A DNA stretch of 64,000 nt from Microbacterium sp. KUDC0406 (GTDB lineage: Bacteria; Actinomycetota; Actinomycetes; Actinomycetales; Microbacteriaceae), in assembly GCF_021582875.1 (NCBI RefSeq), contig NZ_CP091138.1:2914001-2978000 (forward strand), given 5' to 3'. The position numbers and the translations under genes are program-made. This document shows, piece after piece, positions 25,745-34,997 of this stretch. Position 1 is the stretch's first letter. Each line of letters starts with the position of its first letter. The notes beneath the pieces were generated by a model that ran no database searches, was not told the DNA's origin, and saw nothing but the letters and a program-made list of their open reading frames with translations.

Positions 25745-26531
25745 TCAGAGGACGATGTCGCCCGGCTCTGTCAGTTCAGGCCAGGCCTCGCCCCGGGCGG
25801 CTCGGCCACTGAGCACGTCGGCGTCGACGAGCGCCCCGAAATCGATCCCGGTCATGTCGTCGATGGCCGACACCGGCATCTGGAACGTGCGGAACGCGCC
25901 GAGCGGCGGCACGGTGAGCCGGCCCTCCGCCGTGTCGACGAGCTCGGACTGGTCGAGCACGAACCCCGCGCAGGCGAGAACGTCGTCGTCGCACCACGCC
26001 GCGACCTTCCAGAACCGCAGCGGGATCCGGATGCCGACGGTACGGCGGGTCGTCGTCGCCCAGCACCGGGCCGGTGAAGACCGAGATGCGCAGATCCGTG
26101 GCCTGCGCATACGCGAGCACGTGGTCCTCCAGCCCGAGCCAGAGCTCCTTCGACTGATTGAAGCCCGCCGCCTGCGGCGCCGCGTTCGGGTACACGAACG
26201 TCGCGGCCATGGCCGCGCGCGCGGCATCCGGCTCGCCCCAGCCCGGATCCCGCCGGCGCACGAGATGCCCGCGGTCCAGGTCGTTCCCCGCGTACGCCTC
26301 GGGGCCGGTCTGCTCGGACACGGGGATCCTGGGGTCGAGGTGCCAGTCGCCCTCGCGGGGAAGGTCGCTCAGGGTCTGCCCGTCGATGTTGACCGCGGTG
26401 GCGGCGGCGAGCCGCCGGCCGGGATCGAGCAGCACGGTGAACCGCGGGTACGTCAGCGTGCGCACGTCCTGCAGCGGCGCCGGCAGCGGCACTGCCGTCG
26501 TGAGGAACCCCGGATCGTATCCATCGGTCAT
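25745..26531 (-). pseudogene. DNA/RNA non-specific endonuclease (NUC1 family), frameshifted at ~26040
   Basis: The ATG at 26531 gives MTDGYDPGF; a longer ATG start at 26549 is possible. The family signature DRGH is present as NDLDRGHLVRRRD (His is the general base), and a NAAPQAAGFNQ block with the metal-binding Asn follows. At VLGDDDPPY the frame shifts by one base and continues VGIRIPLRFWKVAAW to the stop at 25745. About 261 residues when restored. No clear signal peptide, unlike secreted Serratia-type enzymes, so the role (defence, nucleotide salvage) is unclear. Confidence 0.75.
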
Positions 26532-26645
26532 AGCCCCATCGTGCCCCATCCCGCCGACAACCGGGGTTCTGGACGACAGGTTCGTCGAACTCGACGCGAC
26601 ACTCGTCGAAAGGCAGCTCGAGATCGCGGCCCGAGCGTGATTTCG

Positions 26646-26673
26646 TCGGTGGGTTGACGGAAGAAATCAGGCC
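26646..26673 (+). promoter_or_regulatory. 28-bp motif shared with the ROK gene promoter (copy 1)
   Basis: 23 of 28 positions match the segment at 29298-29325. The conserved core is GGGTTGnCGGAAnAAnTC, containing a TTGACG-like -35. It lies ~50 bp upstream of the GH20 gene at 26721. Candidate operator/promoter for control by the ROK regulator. Confidence 0.5.
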
Positions 26674-26720
26674 GGTCGAAGCTGGCTTCTCGCACGTTCC
26701 TGTCTCGAGGAGGAGAAGCA

Positions 26721-29195
26721 ATGTTCCGTCACCGCTCCCTGCCGGCGCCGGCCGCCGTCGCGGTCGCCCTGGCACTGGCAATGACTCCGGGAGGAGCCGC
26801 ATCAGCGGCGGCCACGGCATCGGCGCAGCCGGTCGCGCTCGCCGCATCCGCTCGGGCCGGCGTCGACGTCGCCCACGACGCCGTCGCCACCGCGTCCTCC
26901 GTCGAACTCGATGAGGACCGATTCGCGGCGGCGCTCGCGAATGACGGCGACCCGTCCACCCGCTGGTCGTCGAAGTACGTCGACGACAGCTGGCTGCAGC
27001 TCGCCCTGGCGAAGCCCTCGCCGGTGTACTCGGTCGAGATCGACTGGCCGAACGCCTGTGCGCGCGCCTTCTCGCTGCAGACCTCGGTCGACGGCACGAC
27101 CTGGAAGACCGTGGCCGAACGCACCGGCCAGACCACGTGCCCGCGCACCGACGAGATCGTGATCGACTCCGACGAACCGGTGTCGTTCGTGCGGATGCAG
27201 GGCGCGCAGCGCTGGTCGCAGTACGGCTATTCGATCTCGGAGATGCGGGTGTGGAACGGCCCGAAGCCCGAGCCCGTGCCCGAGCTGCCGCTGGTTCCGC
27301 AGCCCGTCGAGGTGCAGCGCGCAGACGGCGCGTTCACGCTGCCGGCGGATGCCCGCATCGAGGCGTCGCGCGATGCCAAGGATGCGGCGAAGGTGCTCCG
27401 CGACGTGCTGCGTCCGTCCACCGGATACAGGCTGCCGATCACCGGCACCCGCGATCGGGTCGACTCCGCGATCGAGATCGACGTCGCCGACGGCCTCGCT
27501 CCGGCCGGCCACGCGGCCGAGGGGTACGTGCTCGACGTCGACGCCGACGGCATCCGCATCGGCGCCGACACCGCGGCCGGCGCGCTCAACGGCGTGCAGA
27601 CGCTGCGGCAGCTGCTGCCCGCCTGGGCGGAGGGCGACTCGCGGGCCGACATCGACTGGACCGTGCCGTTCGTGTCGATCGAGGACTACCCGCGGTTCGA
27701 GCACCGCGGGCTGATGGTGGATGTCGCTCGCAGCTTCTACACGGTCGACGAGGTCAAGCGCCTGATCGACTCGGCGGCACCGCTCAAGCTGAACCGCCTG
27801 CATCTGCACCTCACCGACGACCAGGGCTGGCGACTGGCGATGGACACCCCCAGGAGGAACCCGTCCGGCATCGACTACCGGCTGCTGACGAAGATCAGCG
27901 GCGCGACCGCGATGACGTACAACGGCGCGGGTGACCTGATGGGCACCGAACTCGGGCACACCGGCTTCTACACCCAGCGCGACTACCGCGAGATCGTGAA
28001 GTACGCGGCCGCGAACGGCATGACCGTCATCCCCGAGATCGATCTGCCCGGCCACACGAACGCCGCGCTGCACGCGATCCCGCAGTTGAACTCGGCCGGA
28101 TCGTCGCCGAAGCCCGAGGCAGGCAGCGACACCGCTCCGGCACAGGGCACGGGCGATGTGGGGCGTTCGACGTTCGACGCGAACAACGACGCCACCTACG
28201 AGTTCATCTCGACCGTGCTGCGCCAGCTCGCCGAGCTCACCCCCGGACGATACATCCACATCGGCGGCGACGAGGCGCACACCACGAGTCACGCCGACTA
28301 CGTCAAGATGGTCGACTTCGCCAACGCGCAGGTCGCGGGCCTCGGCAAGACCGTCCTCGGATGGAACGAGTACGCCGGCACGGCGCTGCCGCAGGATGAC
28401 GCCGTCGTGCAGTACTGGAACGGGGCGGGCGCACCCGTCGCCGCCGCGGTCGCCGACCACGGCGCCAAGGTGATCATGTCGCCGGCGAACCGCACGTACT
28501 ACCCGCAGAAACAGGATGCCCGGCAGACCGCGGGCGGCACCTGGGCCTGCGGCGGCCCGTGCACGCTCGAGAACGCCTACAACTGGAACCCGGCGACGCA
28601 GATCTCCGGCGTCGGCGAGGGCGACGTGCTCGGGGTCGAGGGCGCGTTCTGGGGAGAGTTCATCCGCGGCGTCGACCAGGCGCAGTTCTTCACCTTCCCG
28701 CGCCTGCTCGCCACCGCGGAGACGGGCTGGACGCCGCAGACCGAGAAGAACACCTCGGAGTTCCTGCAGCGGGTGGCCGACAGCGGGCCGCGGCTGGCGC
28801 TGCAGGGCGTGAACTTCTTCCCGACCGCGACCGTCGACTGGGCGGCATCCGCCGCGCCGCGGGTGACTGTGTCGAAGGGGCTGAACTCCGCTTCGCACTC
28901 GAAGGCGAAGGCGAAGGCAAACGTGAAGCTGCAGTGGCGGATCGCCGCCCCGGCGACCTCGAGCGACGAGGTCACAGCGCGGATCATCTGGGCGGACGGT
29001 CACTCCGAGTCGGTGGCGCTGAAGGCCGGTGGCACGACCGACATCGCGGCGATGACGCTCAACCCGGTGTACACCGGTCAGACGACGCGCACCGTCTCGA
29101 AGGCCGGTGACTACACCGCGCAGTTCGAGGTCTCGGTCGCGGGCGATGTGGTGTCGACGACGCCGATCACCGTCACGGTGCCCAGCCGGCACTGA
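26721..29195 (+). CDS. Secreted GH20 beta-N-acetylhexosaminidase with F5/8C domain
   Basis: 824 residues, ATG at 26721 behind GAGGAGGAG. Order: signal peptide (~1-33); an F5/8 type C (CBM32-like) domain (about 50-185, ending SFVRMQGAQRW and SISEMRVWNG); GH20b cap (about 195-320); GH20 TIM barrel (about 325-690) with the catalytic pair D517-E518 in HIGGDEAH; then a beta-sandwich tail. Substrate-assisted cleavage of terminal beta-GlcNAc/GalNAc outside the cell. First gene of locus B, followed by a strong terminator, then the ROK regulator. Confidence 0.93.
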   Translation: MFRHRSLPAPAAVAVALALAMTPGGAASAAATASAQPVALAASARAGVDVAHDAVATASSVELDEDRFAAALANDGDPSTRWSSKYVDDSWLQLALAKPSPVYSVEIDWPNACARAFSLQTSVDGTTWKTVAERTGQTTCPRTDEIVIDSDEPVSFVRMQGAQRWSQYGYSISEMRVWNGPKPEPVPELPLVPQPVEVQRADGAFTLPADARIEASRDAKDAAKVLRDVLRPSTGYRLPITGTRDRVDSAIEIDVADGLAPAGHAAEGYVLDVDADGIRIGADTAAGALNGVQTLRQLLPAWAEGDSRADIDWTVPFVSIEDYPRFEHRGLMVDVARSFYTVDEVKRLIDSAAPLKLNRLHLHLTDDQGWRLAMDTPRRNPSGIDYRLLTKISGATAMTYNGAGDLMGTELGHTGFYTQRDYREIVKYAAANGMTVIPEIDLPGHTNAALHAIPQLNSAGSSPKPEAGSDTAPAQGTGDVGRSTFDANNDATYEFISTVLRQLAELTPGRYIHIGGDEAHTTSHADYVKMVDFANAQVAGLGKTVLGWNEYAGTALPQDDAVVQYWNGAGAPVAAAVADHGAKVIMSPANRTYYPQKQDARQTAGGTWACGGPCTLENAYNWNPATQISGVGEGDVLGVEGAFWGEFIRGVDQAQFFTFPRLLATAETGWTPQTEKNTSEFLQRVADSGPRLALQGVNFFPTATVDWAASAAPRVTVSKGLNSASHSKAKAKANVKLQWRIAAPATSSDEVTARIIWADGHSESVALKAGGTTDIAAMTLNPVYTGQTTRTVSKAGDYTAQFEVSVAGDVVSTTPITVTVPSRH

Positions 29196-29207
29196 CCGAC
29201 GGATCAC

Positions 29208-29241
29208 GAGGGGTGTGCAGCCGGTCGGCTGCACACCCCTC
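29208..29241 (+). terminator. Strong terminator after GH20
   Basis: Perfect 15-bp stem (GAGGGGTGTGCAGCC at 29208-29222, complement 29227-29241), 4-nt loop, 13 bp after the stop codon. Confidence 0.8.
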
Positions 29242-29297
29242 ATACGTCCGGACAGCGCTTTCAGACAGCCGCGCGACCTTTATCCTCATTATTTATG

Positions 29298-29325
29298 TCG
29301 GAGGGTTGTCGGAAAAATTCCGGCC
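29298..29325 (+). promoter_or_regulatory. 28-bp motif shared with the GH20 upstream region (copy 2)
   Basis: Contains CGGAAAAATTCCG, an inverted repeat with 5-bp arms. TTGTCG (29305-29310) and TAACGT (29328-29333) are 17 bp apart and could be -35/-10. That would put transcription start at or next to the ROK ATG (29342), i.e. a leaderless mRNA, and would place the palindrome between the two boxes, as expected for an autoregulatory operator. Confidence 0.55.
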
Positions 29326-29341
29326 TCATAACGTGGTGCTC

Positions 29342-30613
29342 ATGCCGCAGCCCGCCGGAGTGCAAGCGCTCGTCCGCAGGACCCACGAAGACCGGGTCCT
29401 TCAAGTGCTGCGCGAGCACGGAGGCCTGACCCGCAGCGAGCTCTCCGCGCACATCGGCCTGTCCCGCACGACGCTCTCCGAGATCACTGCGGCACTGCTC
29501 GCGCGCGGCGTCATCTCGGTCAGCACGCCGACCGAGCAGGTGGTCGGCCGAGGCCGACCCGCTGAGACCCTGCGTCTCGACCCCGCCGCCGGTCAGTACA
29601 TCGGCGTCGACTTCCGGCACAGTGTCGTGCGTGTGGCCGTCGCCAACGCGGCGCGCGAACTGATCGCCTCGGATGTCGCCGGCTATGACGGCACCGAGGG
29701 GTGGGAGGGGCGCATCGCCGTCGCCCTGCAGCTCATCGAGGAGATGCCGCGTCGCCACGGCGTGCACCTGAGCAGCGTGCTGGGGGTGGCCGTCGGGCTG
29801 CCGGGTCCGTTCTCGCCGCGTGTGCCGCGCGACGAGTCCGAGCCCATCGTCGAGGCCCGGCGCGCGGGAGCGGAACTGGTCCGTGCTGCGTTCCGCGACC
29901 GTTTCGGCACCGAGGTGATCCTCGACAACAACACCCGTCTCGCTGCCCTCGCCGAGGCGGCATGGCGGCCCAGCGAGGGAGTCGGGCACCTGCTCTACAT
30001 CCGGCTCTCCTACGGCATCGGCGGCGGACTGGTCATCGATGGCCGCCTCGTCGCCGGATCCACCGGCCTGGCCGGTGAGTTCGGTCATCTGCAGGTCAGC
30101 GACGCGACCACGCCCTGCCGGTGCGGCAAGCGCGGCTGCCTCGAGACGATCGCGTCGATCGACGCCATCCTCGGCGGATGCCGCGACGCCGGCGTCCCCG
30201 TCGCATCGCTCGCCGACGTCGAGGACGCGGCCGCGAAGGGCGATCCGCTCGTGCTCGGGGTGCTGCGGAACGCGGGCAGCGCGGTCGGCAAGGTCCTCGG
30301 CTCGCTCGCCGTGGCGCTGAATCCGGCGGAGATCGTGATCGGAGGAGAGGTCGCGATGGCCTCCGACGTGATCGTCACGCAGGTCGCCGAGACCGTCACC
30401 TATGAACTGCTTCCCGTCGGCCAGTACGGGCCGCTGATCAGGCGGACCGATCTGGGCGACGAGGGCGGCGCGATCGGCGGGATCATCGCCCTGCTGCGCC
30501 GGACCCCGCTGCTGACCGACTACCCGAACTCCACAGCATCCGACACCCCGCCCCGGGCCATGACACGAAGGACCCCGACCATGACCGCTCCCGCATCCCG
30601 AGGAGGTCGATGA
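29342..30613 (+). CDS. ROK-family transcriptional regulator (NagC-like)
   Basis: 423 residues. N-terminal winged helix (about 12-65: [20 protein letters not shown]) and a ROK sugar-kinase-like domain with the zinc motif [10 protein letters not shown] near residue 260 and the ATP-site-like GVAVGLPGP. Such regulators bind GlcNAc(-6P) or other sugars. GTG codons at 29333/29336 are alternatives; ATG 29342 is preferred. The stop overlaps the next gene's start, so it is co-transcribed with the ABC transporter. The shared 28-bp motif suggests autoregulation plus control of the GH20. Confidence 0.9.
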   Translation: MPQPAGVQALVRRTHEDRVLQVLREHGGLTRSELSAHIGLSRTTLSEITAALLARGVISVSTPTEQVVGRGRPAETLRLDPAAGQYIGVDFRHSVVRVAVANAARELIASDVAGYDGTEGWEGRIAVALQLIEEMPRRHGVHLSSVLGVAVGLPGPFSPRVPRDESEPIVEARRAGAELVRAAFRDRFGTEVILDNNTRLAALAEAAWRPSEGVGHLLYIRLSYGIGGGLVIDGRLVAGSTGLAGEFGHLQVSDATTPCRCGKRGCLETIASIDAILGGCRDAGVPVASLADVEDAAAKGDPLVLGVLRNAGSAVGKVLGSLAVALNPAEIVIGGEVAMASDVIVTQVAETVTYELLPVGQYGPLIRRTDLGDEGGAIGGIIALLRRTPLLTDYPNSTASDTPPRAMTRRTPTMTAPASRGGR

Positions 30614-31442
30614 TGAGCACCGCCTCGCGCACCGCTCCCCCGAGACCGCCACGTCCACGATGGCAGCGCCCGCACGCCCCCGGCGCAGCAGGTCGGCAGC
30701 CCGCCGGTCGCCGGTGCTGCTGACCACGATCAGCATCATCGTGGGCATCGGCATCTGGTGGCTGCTCTCGCTGCTCGGATTCCGCCTGCCCACACCGCCC
30801 GAGGTGGTCGCCAGGTTCGGCGAGCTCATCGCCGACGGCACCCTGATCACCGACCTGCTGGCCAGCCTCACCCGCGTGCTGATCGGCTTCCTGCTCGGAT
30901 CCATCGTCGCCGTTCCGGTCGGGTTCCTGATGGGCTGGTACGCCTGGGCTCGCGGTCTGATCGACCCGTGGATCCAGTTCTTCCGCATGATCCCGCCCCT
31001 CGCGCTGATTCCGCTCGCGATCGTGCTGCTGGGGATCGGTGAGGAGCCGAAGATCCTGGTGATCTTCCTGGCCGCGTTCTTCTCGTGCGTGGTCTCGACC
31101 TTCCAGGGCGTCGTGAACGTCGACCGCACGCTGATCAACGCCGCGCGCGTGCTCGGCGCCAAGGACGGCGCGATCTTCGTGCGAGTCGTCGTGCCGGCAT
31201 CCGTGCCGTTCATCCTGGTCGGCATGCGCGTCGGCCTCGGCGCCTCCTGGGCGACCCTCGTCGCCGCCGAGCTGATCGCCGCGCAGGTGGGCCTCGGCTA
31301 CCGGATGCAGCAGGCGCAGATCTACTACGACCTGCCGACGATCTTCGTCGGCCTCATCGTCATCGGCGTCTTCGGTCTCGTGATGGACCGGCTGCTGCTG
31401 CTGGCGGAACGCAAGCTCACGGGATGGCAGGAACGCCGATGA
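30610..31442 (+). CDS. ABC transporter permease (NitT/TauT type), frameshift at 30637-30641
   Basis: Six-helix permease with the EAA-type loop [32 protein letters not shown]. It resembles SsuC/TauC. An ATG at 30660 gives 260 residues but has no ribosome site. A perfect AGGAGG (30601-30606) instead precedes ATG 30610, which overlaps the ROK stop (ATGA). That start reads [11 protein letters not shown] and joins the permease frame only if one C is added to the CCCCC run at 30637-30641. So the natural protein is probably ~277 residues and the run carries an indel. Confidence 0.85.
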
Positions 31443-32248
31443 ACACCTCCACTGCGACCGACGCGCGCATCAGCGTGCAGAACGTGACCAAGACGTTCGA
31501 TCTGAAGGGTGAGAGCTTCGTCGCCCTCGACGGCGTGTCGCTCGACGTCGCCGACAACGAGTTCGTGACCGTCGTCGGCCCCTCGGGCTGCGGCAAGTCC
31601 ACCCTGATGAACATCCTCGCCGGGCTGGACACTCCCACCTCGGGTGCGGCGCTCGTCGACGGCGTGCCCGTGGACGGACCGGGCCCCGATCGCGGCGTGA
31701 TCTTCCAGCAGTACGCGCTGTTCCCCTGGCTCACGGTGCGCAAGAACGTCGAGTTCGGTCTGAAGACCGCCGGCCTCCCTGCCGCGGAGCGCCGCGAGCG
31801 CGCCCAGCACTTCATCGACCTCGTCGGGCTCACCGAGTTCGCCGACGCGCTGCCGAAGATGCTCTCCGGCGGCATGAAGCAGCGCTGCGCGATCGCCAGG
31901 GCCTACGCGGTGGATCCCCGCATCCTGCTGATGGACGAGCCGTTCGGCGCCCTCGACGCGCTGACCCGCGTGAAGCTGCAGGAGCAGCTGCTCGACACCT
32001 GGAGCGCCGACAAGCGCACGGTGATGTTCATCACGCACGACGTCGACGAGGCCGTCTTCCTCGCCAACCGGGTGATCGTGATGGCGGCGAGGCCGGGCCG
32101 CATCTACGAGATCATCGACGTCGATCTGCCCTATCCGCGCACCGAGGAGATGCGGCTCAGCCCCGAGTTCGCGGCGCTGCGCAACCGCGTCTGGAACGCG
32201 GTCTACCACCAGACCCCCGGCCATCGAGCCACCACCGCCGTCGTCTGA
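31439..32248 (+). CDS. ABC transporter ATP-binding protein (NitT/TauT type)
   Basis: 269 residues. Walker [12 protein letters not shown] (~46-56), Q-loop [20 protein letters not shown], signature LSGGMKQR, Walker [15 protein letters not shown]-loop TH. These match SsuB/TauB/NrtD ATPases. Coupled to the permease by ATGA (31439-31442). Powers uptake of the ligand bound by the next gene's lipoprotein. Confidence 0.92.
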   Translation: MNTSTATDARISVQNVTKTFDLKGESFVALDGVSLDVADNEFVTVVGPSGCGKSTLMNILAGLDTPTSGAALVDGVPVDGPGPDRGVIFQQYALFPWLTVRKNVEFGLKTAGLPAAERRERAQHFIDLVGLTEFADALPKMLSGGMKQRCAIARAYAVDPRILLMDEPFGALDALTRVKLQEQLLDTWSADKRTVMFITHDVDEAVFLANRVIVMAARPGRIYEIIDVDLPYPRTEEMRLSPEFAALRNRVWNAVYHQTPGHRATTAVV

Positions 32249-32271
32249 CGGCTCTGATGATGAGGAACACC

Positions 32272-33297
32272 ATGACCCGATTCTCCCGCGCGCGCGGCGC
32301 CGCTGCCGCCGCCGCCATCGTCACCGCCGCCCTGGCGCTGGCCGGATGCTCCGCCGGATCGTCCGGCGACAACGGCGACGCCGGATCCGCCGAGGACTCG
32401 CCCACGGTCCGCTTCGGCTACATCGCCGACTTCAACGGCGCCAGCCTGCTCGCGATCGCCGACGACCAGGACCTGTGGAAGAAGCACGGCCTCGAGGTCG
32501 AGACCCCGGTCTTCACCAACGGCCCGCTGCAGATCCAGGCGCTCGGCACGAACGATCTCGACTTCGGCTACATCGGCCCCGGTGCCATGTGGCTGCCGGC
32601 ATCCGGTCAGGCGCAGGTCGCGTCGATCAACAGCCTCGGCAACGCGGACCGCGTGATCGCGCAGCCCGGCATCGACTCGATCGAGGACCTCAAGGGCAAG
32701 AAGGTCGCCGTTCCCGAGGGCACCTCGGGAGACATGATCCTCACGATGGCGCTGAAGTCCGCCGGAATGAGCATCTCCGACGTGCAGAAGGTCGCCATGG
32801 ACCCGTCGACGGTGGTCGCCGCGTTCTCGTCCGGGCAGGTGGATGCCGCCGGCATCTGGTACCCGCTCATCGACACGATCGAGAAGCAGGTGCCCGACCT
32901 GGAGATCCTCGCCGAGAACGAGGACTTCTCCGATGAGGTGGCCTTCCCGAGCGCCTTCGTGGCCAACCCGACCTTCACGAAGGAGCACCCGGAGGCGACG
33001 AAGAAGGTGCTGGCCGTGCTGCGCGACGCCATGGACTACCGTGCCGAGAACCTCGACGACACCGTGAAGATCACCGCGGCGATGCTCAAGGGCGATGCCG
33101 ACGCCTTCGCCTCGGACGCGAAGAACGCGAAGTACCTCAGCTCGTCCGAGCTCGACGAGCTGACCGAGGACGGCACGGTGGCCACCTGGCTGACCAGCCT
33201 GAACGAGTACTTCGTCTCGGCCGGCAAGCTCGACAAGCCCACCGACGCCTCCACCTACTACCTCGGTGACGAGTTCGTCGCAGCCGGGAAGAAGTAG
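32272..33297 (+). CDS. Substrate-binding lipoprotein (SsuA/TauA/NMT1 family)
   Basis: Lipoprotein with lipobox LAGC. In-frame ATGs occur at 32257, 32260 and 32272; GAGGAA at 32262-32267 supports 32272 (341 residues, lipid Cys 26). The periplasmic-binding domain begins TVRFGYIADFNGASLLAIAD and has the family's GPLQIQALGTNDLDFGYIG and GKKVAVPEGTSGDMIL blocks. Relatives bind sulfonates, taurine, nitrate or thiamine precursors. Between sulfatase and hexosaminidase genes, a sulfonated or sulfated small molecule is an attractive ligand guess. Last gene of the ROK-ABC operon. Confidence 0.85.
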   Translation: MTRFSRARGAAAAAAIVTAALALAGCSAGSSGDNGDAGSAEDSPTVRFGYIADFNGASLLAIADDQDLWKKHGLEVETPVFTNGPLQIQALGTNDLDFGYIGPGAMWLPASGQAQVASINSLGNADRVIAQPGIDSIEDLKGKKVAVPEGTSGDMILTMALKSAGMSISDVQKVAMDPSTVVAAFSSGQVDAAGIWYPLIDTIEKQVPDLEILAENEDFSDEVAFPSAFVANPTFTKEHPEATKKVLAVLRDAMDYRAENLDDTVKITAAMLKGDADAFASDAKNAKYLSSSELDELTEDGTVATWLTSLNEYFVSAGKLDKPTDASTYYLGDEFVAAGKK

Positions 33298-33308
33298 GAC
33301 CACGATCG

Positions 33309-33339
33309 GCTGCCGGCCGCGGACACCGCGGCCGGCAGC
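33309..33339 (+). terminator. Terminator after the ABC operon
   Basis: Perfect 14-bp GC stem (33309-33322 with 33326-33339), 3-nt loop, no T-run; typical of actinobacterial I-shaped terminators. Confidence 0.75.
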
Positions 33340-33386
33340 GCCAGCCCGCCCTGCGAACGCCGGGGCATCGCGAACGAATGAGAAGC

Positions 33387-34831
33387 ATGACCAGCCAGAA
33401 ACGCCCGAACATCGTCCTGATCCTCACCGACGATCACGCCTCGCACGCGATCAGCGCGTACGGCTCGGTGGTCAATCGCACACCGCGGATCGATGAGATC
33501 GCCGACGCCGGGGTGCGGCTGGAGAACTGCTTCTGCACGAACGCGCTGTGCACTCCGAGCCGGGCTTCGATCCTGACCGGCACGTACAGCCACGTCAACG
33601 GGGTGACCACGCTCGAGACGCCGATCGACGCCTCCCAGCCGACGTTCGTGTCGCAGCTGCGCGAGGCCGGATACCGCACCGCGATCGTCGGCAAGTGGCA
33701 CATGGGCGAGGGAGCGGGCCACGATCCTCAGGGCTTCGACTACTGGGCGGTGCTGCGCGATCAGGGGAGTACTTCGACCCGCAGATCCTGACCGAGGACG
33801 GGGTCGAGATCGTCCCGGGGTACGCGACCGACGTGATCACCGATCTGTCGCTGAAGTGGCTCGATTCGCTCGAGGGCGACGAGCCGTGGTGCCTGCTGAT
33901 CCATCACAAGGCGCCGCACCGGCCCTGGGAACCCGACGAGAAGCACAGGGGCATGTATGCGCAGGACCGGATCCCGCTGCCGGCGACGTTCGACGACGAC
34001 TACGCCACCCGCACCTCGGCGGCGCACCGCGCGGCGATGCGGATCGCCGACCACCTGACGCTGACCGATCTGAAGGTCGCGCCCCCCGAGGGGCTCACCT
34101 ACGAACAGGCGGCGGTCTGGAAGTACCAGCGCTACATGGAGGACTACCTCGCCTGTGTGGCATCCGTCGACGACAACGTGGGCCGGGTCATCGACTGGCT
34201 CACCGAGCGCGAGGTCTTCGACGACACCCTGCTGATGTACACCTCCGACCAAGGGTTCTTCCTGGGCGACCACGGCTGGTTCGACAAGCGATTCATGTAC
34301 GACGAGTCGCTGCGGATGCCGCTGGTGCTGAGCTGCCCGTCGCGGATCCCCGCCCGGGAGGAGCCGCTGACGCAGATCGTCACGAACGTCGACTTCGCGC
34401 AGACGGTGCTGGAAGCCGCCGGACTCGCCCCGCATGCCCGGATGCAGGGCGTGAGCATCTGGCCGCAGCTGACCGACGAGCCGGATGCGCCGACGCGCGA
34501 CGCGATGTACTACCGGTACTTCGAGAACGACGACGTGAACCATCACGCCTTCGCGCACTACGGCATCCGCACCGAGCGGCACAAGCTGATCTACTTCTAC
34601 AACGACGGGATGGGGCTGCCCGGATCCTCCGGCCTCAGCTACCCGCCCGAGTGGGAGCTGTACGACCTGGCCGAGGATCCGGAGGAGCTGCGCAACGTCT
34701 ACCTCGACCCGGCCTACCTCGACCTGCGTGAGGAGCTCAAGGTGCGGCTGTGGCGTCTGCAGGCCGAACTGCTCGACACCCCGCATCCGTCGCAGCCGGT
34801 TCCGGAACGGATCACGGCCGCCGCCGGCTGA
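33387..34831 (+). pseudogene. Sulfatase, GlcNAc-6-sulfatase-like, frameshift at 33764-33767
   Basis: About 481 residues when restored. The formylglycine motif CTPSR lies in the block NALCTPSRASILTGTY. Near the N-terminus is RPNIVLILTDDHA with metal Asp residues. The reading is broken after RDQG; adding one G to the GGGG run at 33764-33767 gives RDQGEYFDPQILTEDG and the rest, including VGKWHMG upstream and CLLIHHKAPHRPW downstream. That HHKAPHR block is typical of GlcNAc-6-O-sulfatase-type enzymes. ATG 33378 is an alternative start. No signal peptide. Likely desulfates GlcNAc-6-sulfate units so that GH20 can act. Confidence 0.85.
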
Positions 34832-34997
34832 ACTCGGGCGGCCCCGCCGCGCGGGCGCGCGGTTCCCGGAGCGCGACGGCGACTTCCGCCGGAGCGCCCC
34901 GGAAGAAGTAGCGCAACCATTGACGGATTTGTAAGCCGTCTGTACGTTACATATCACCGTGTGTTTGCGGAAACATTTCCCAGCGAAGGTGACCTCG

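Noticed and set aside
30660..31442. ATG 30660 as the permease start
   Set aside because: No ribosome site. The perfect AGGAGG and ATGA overlap at 30601-30613 fit the operon better if one base is missing in the C-run.
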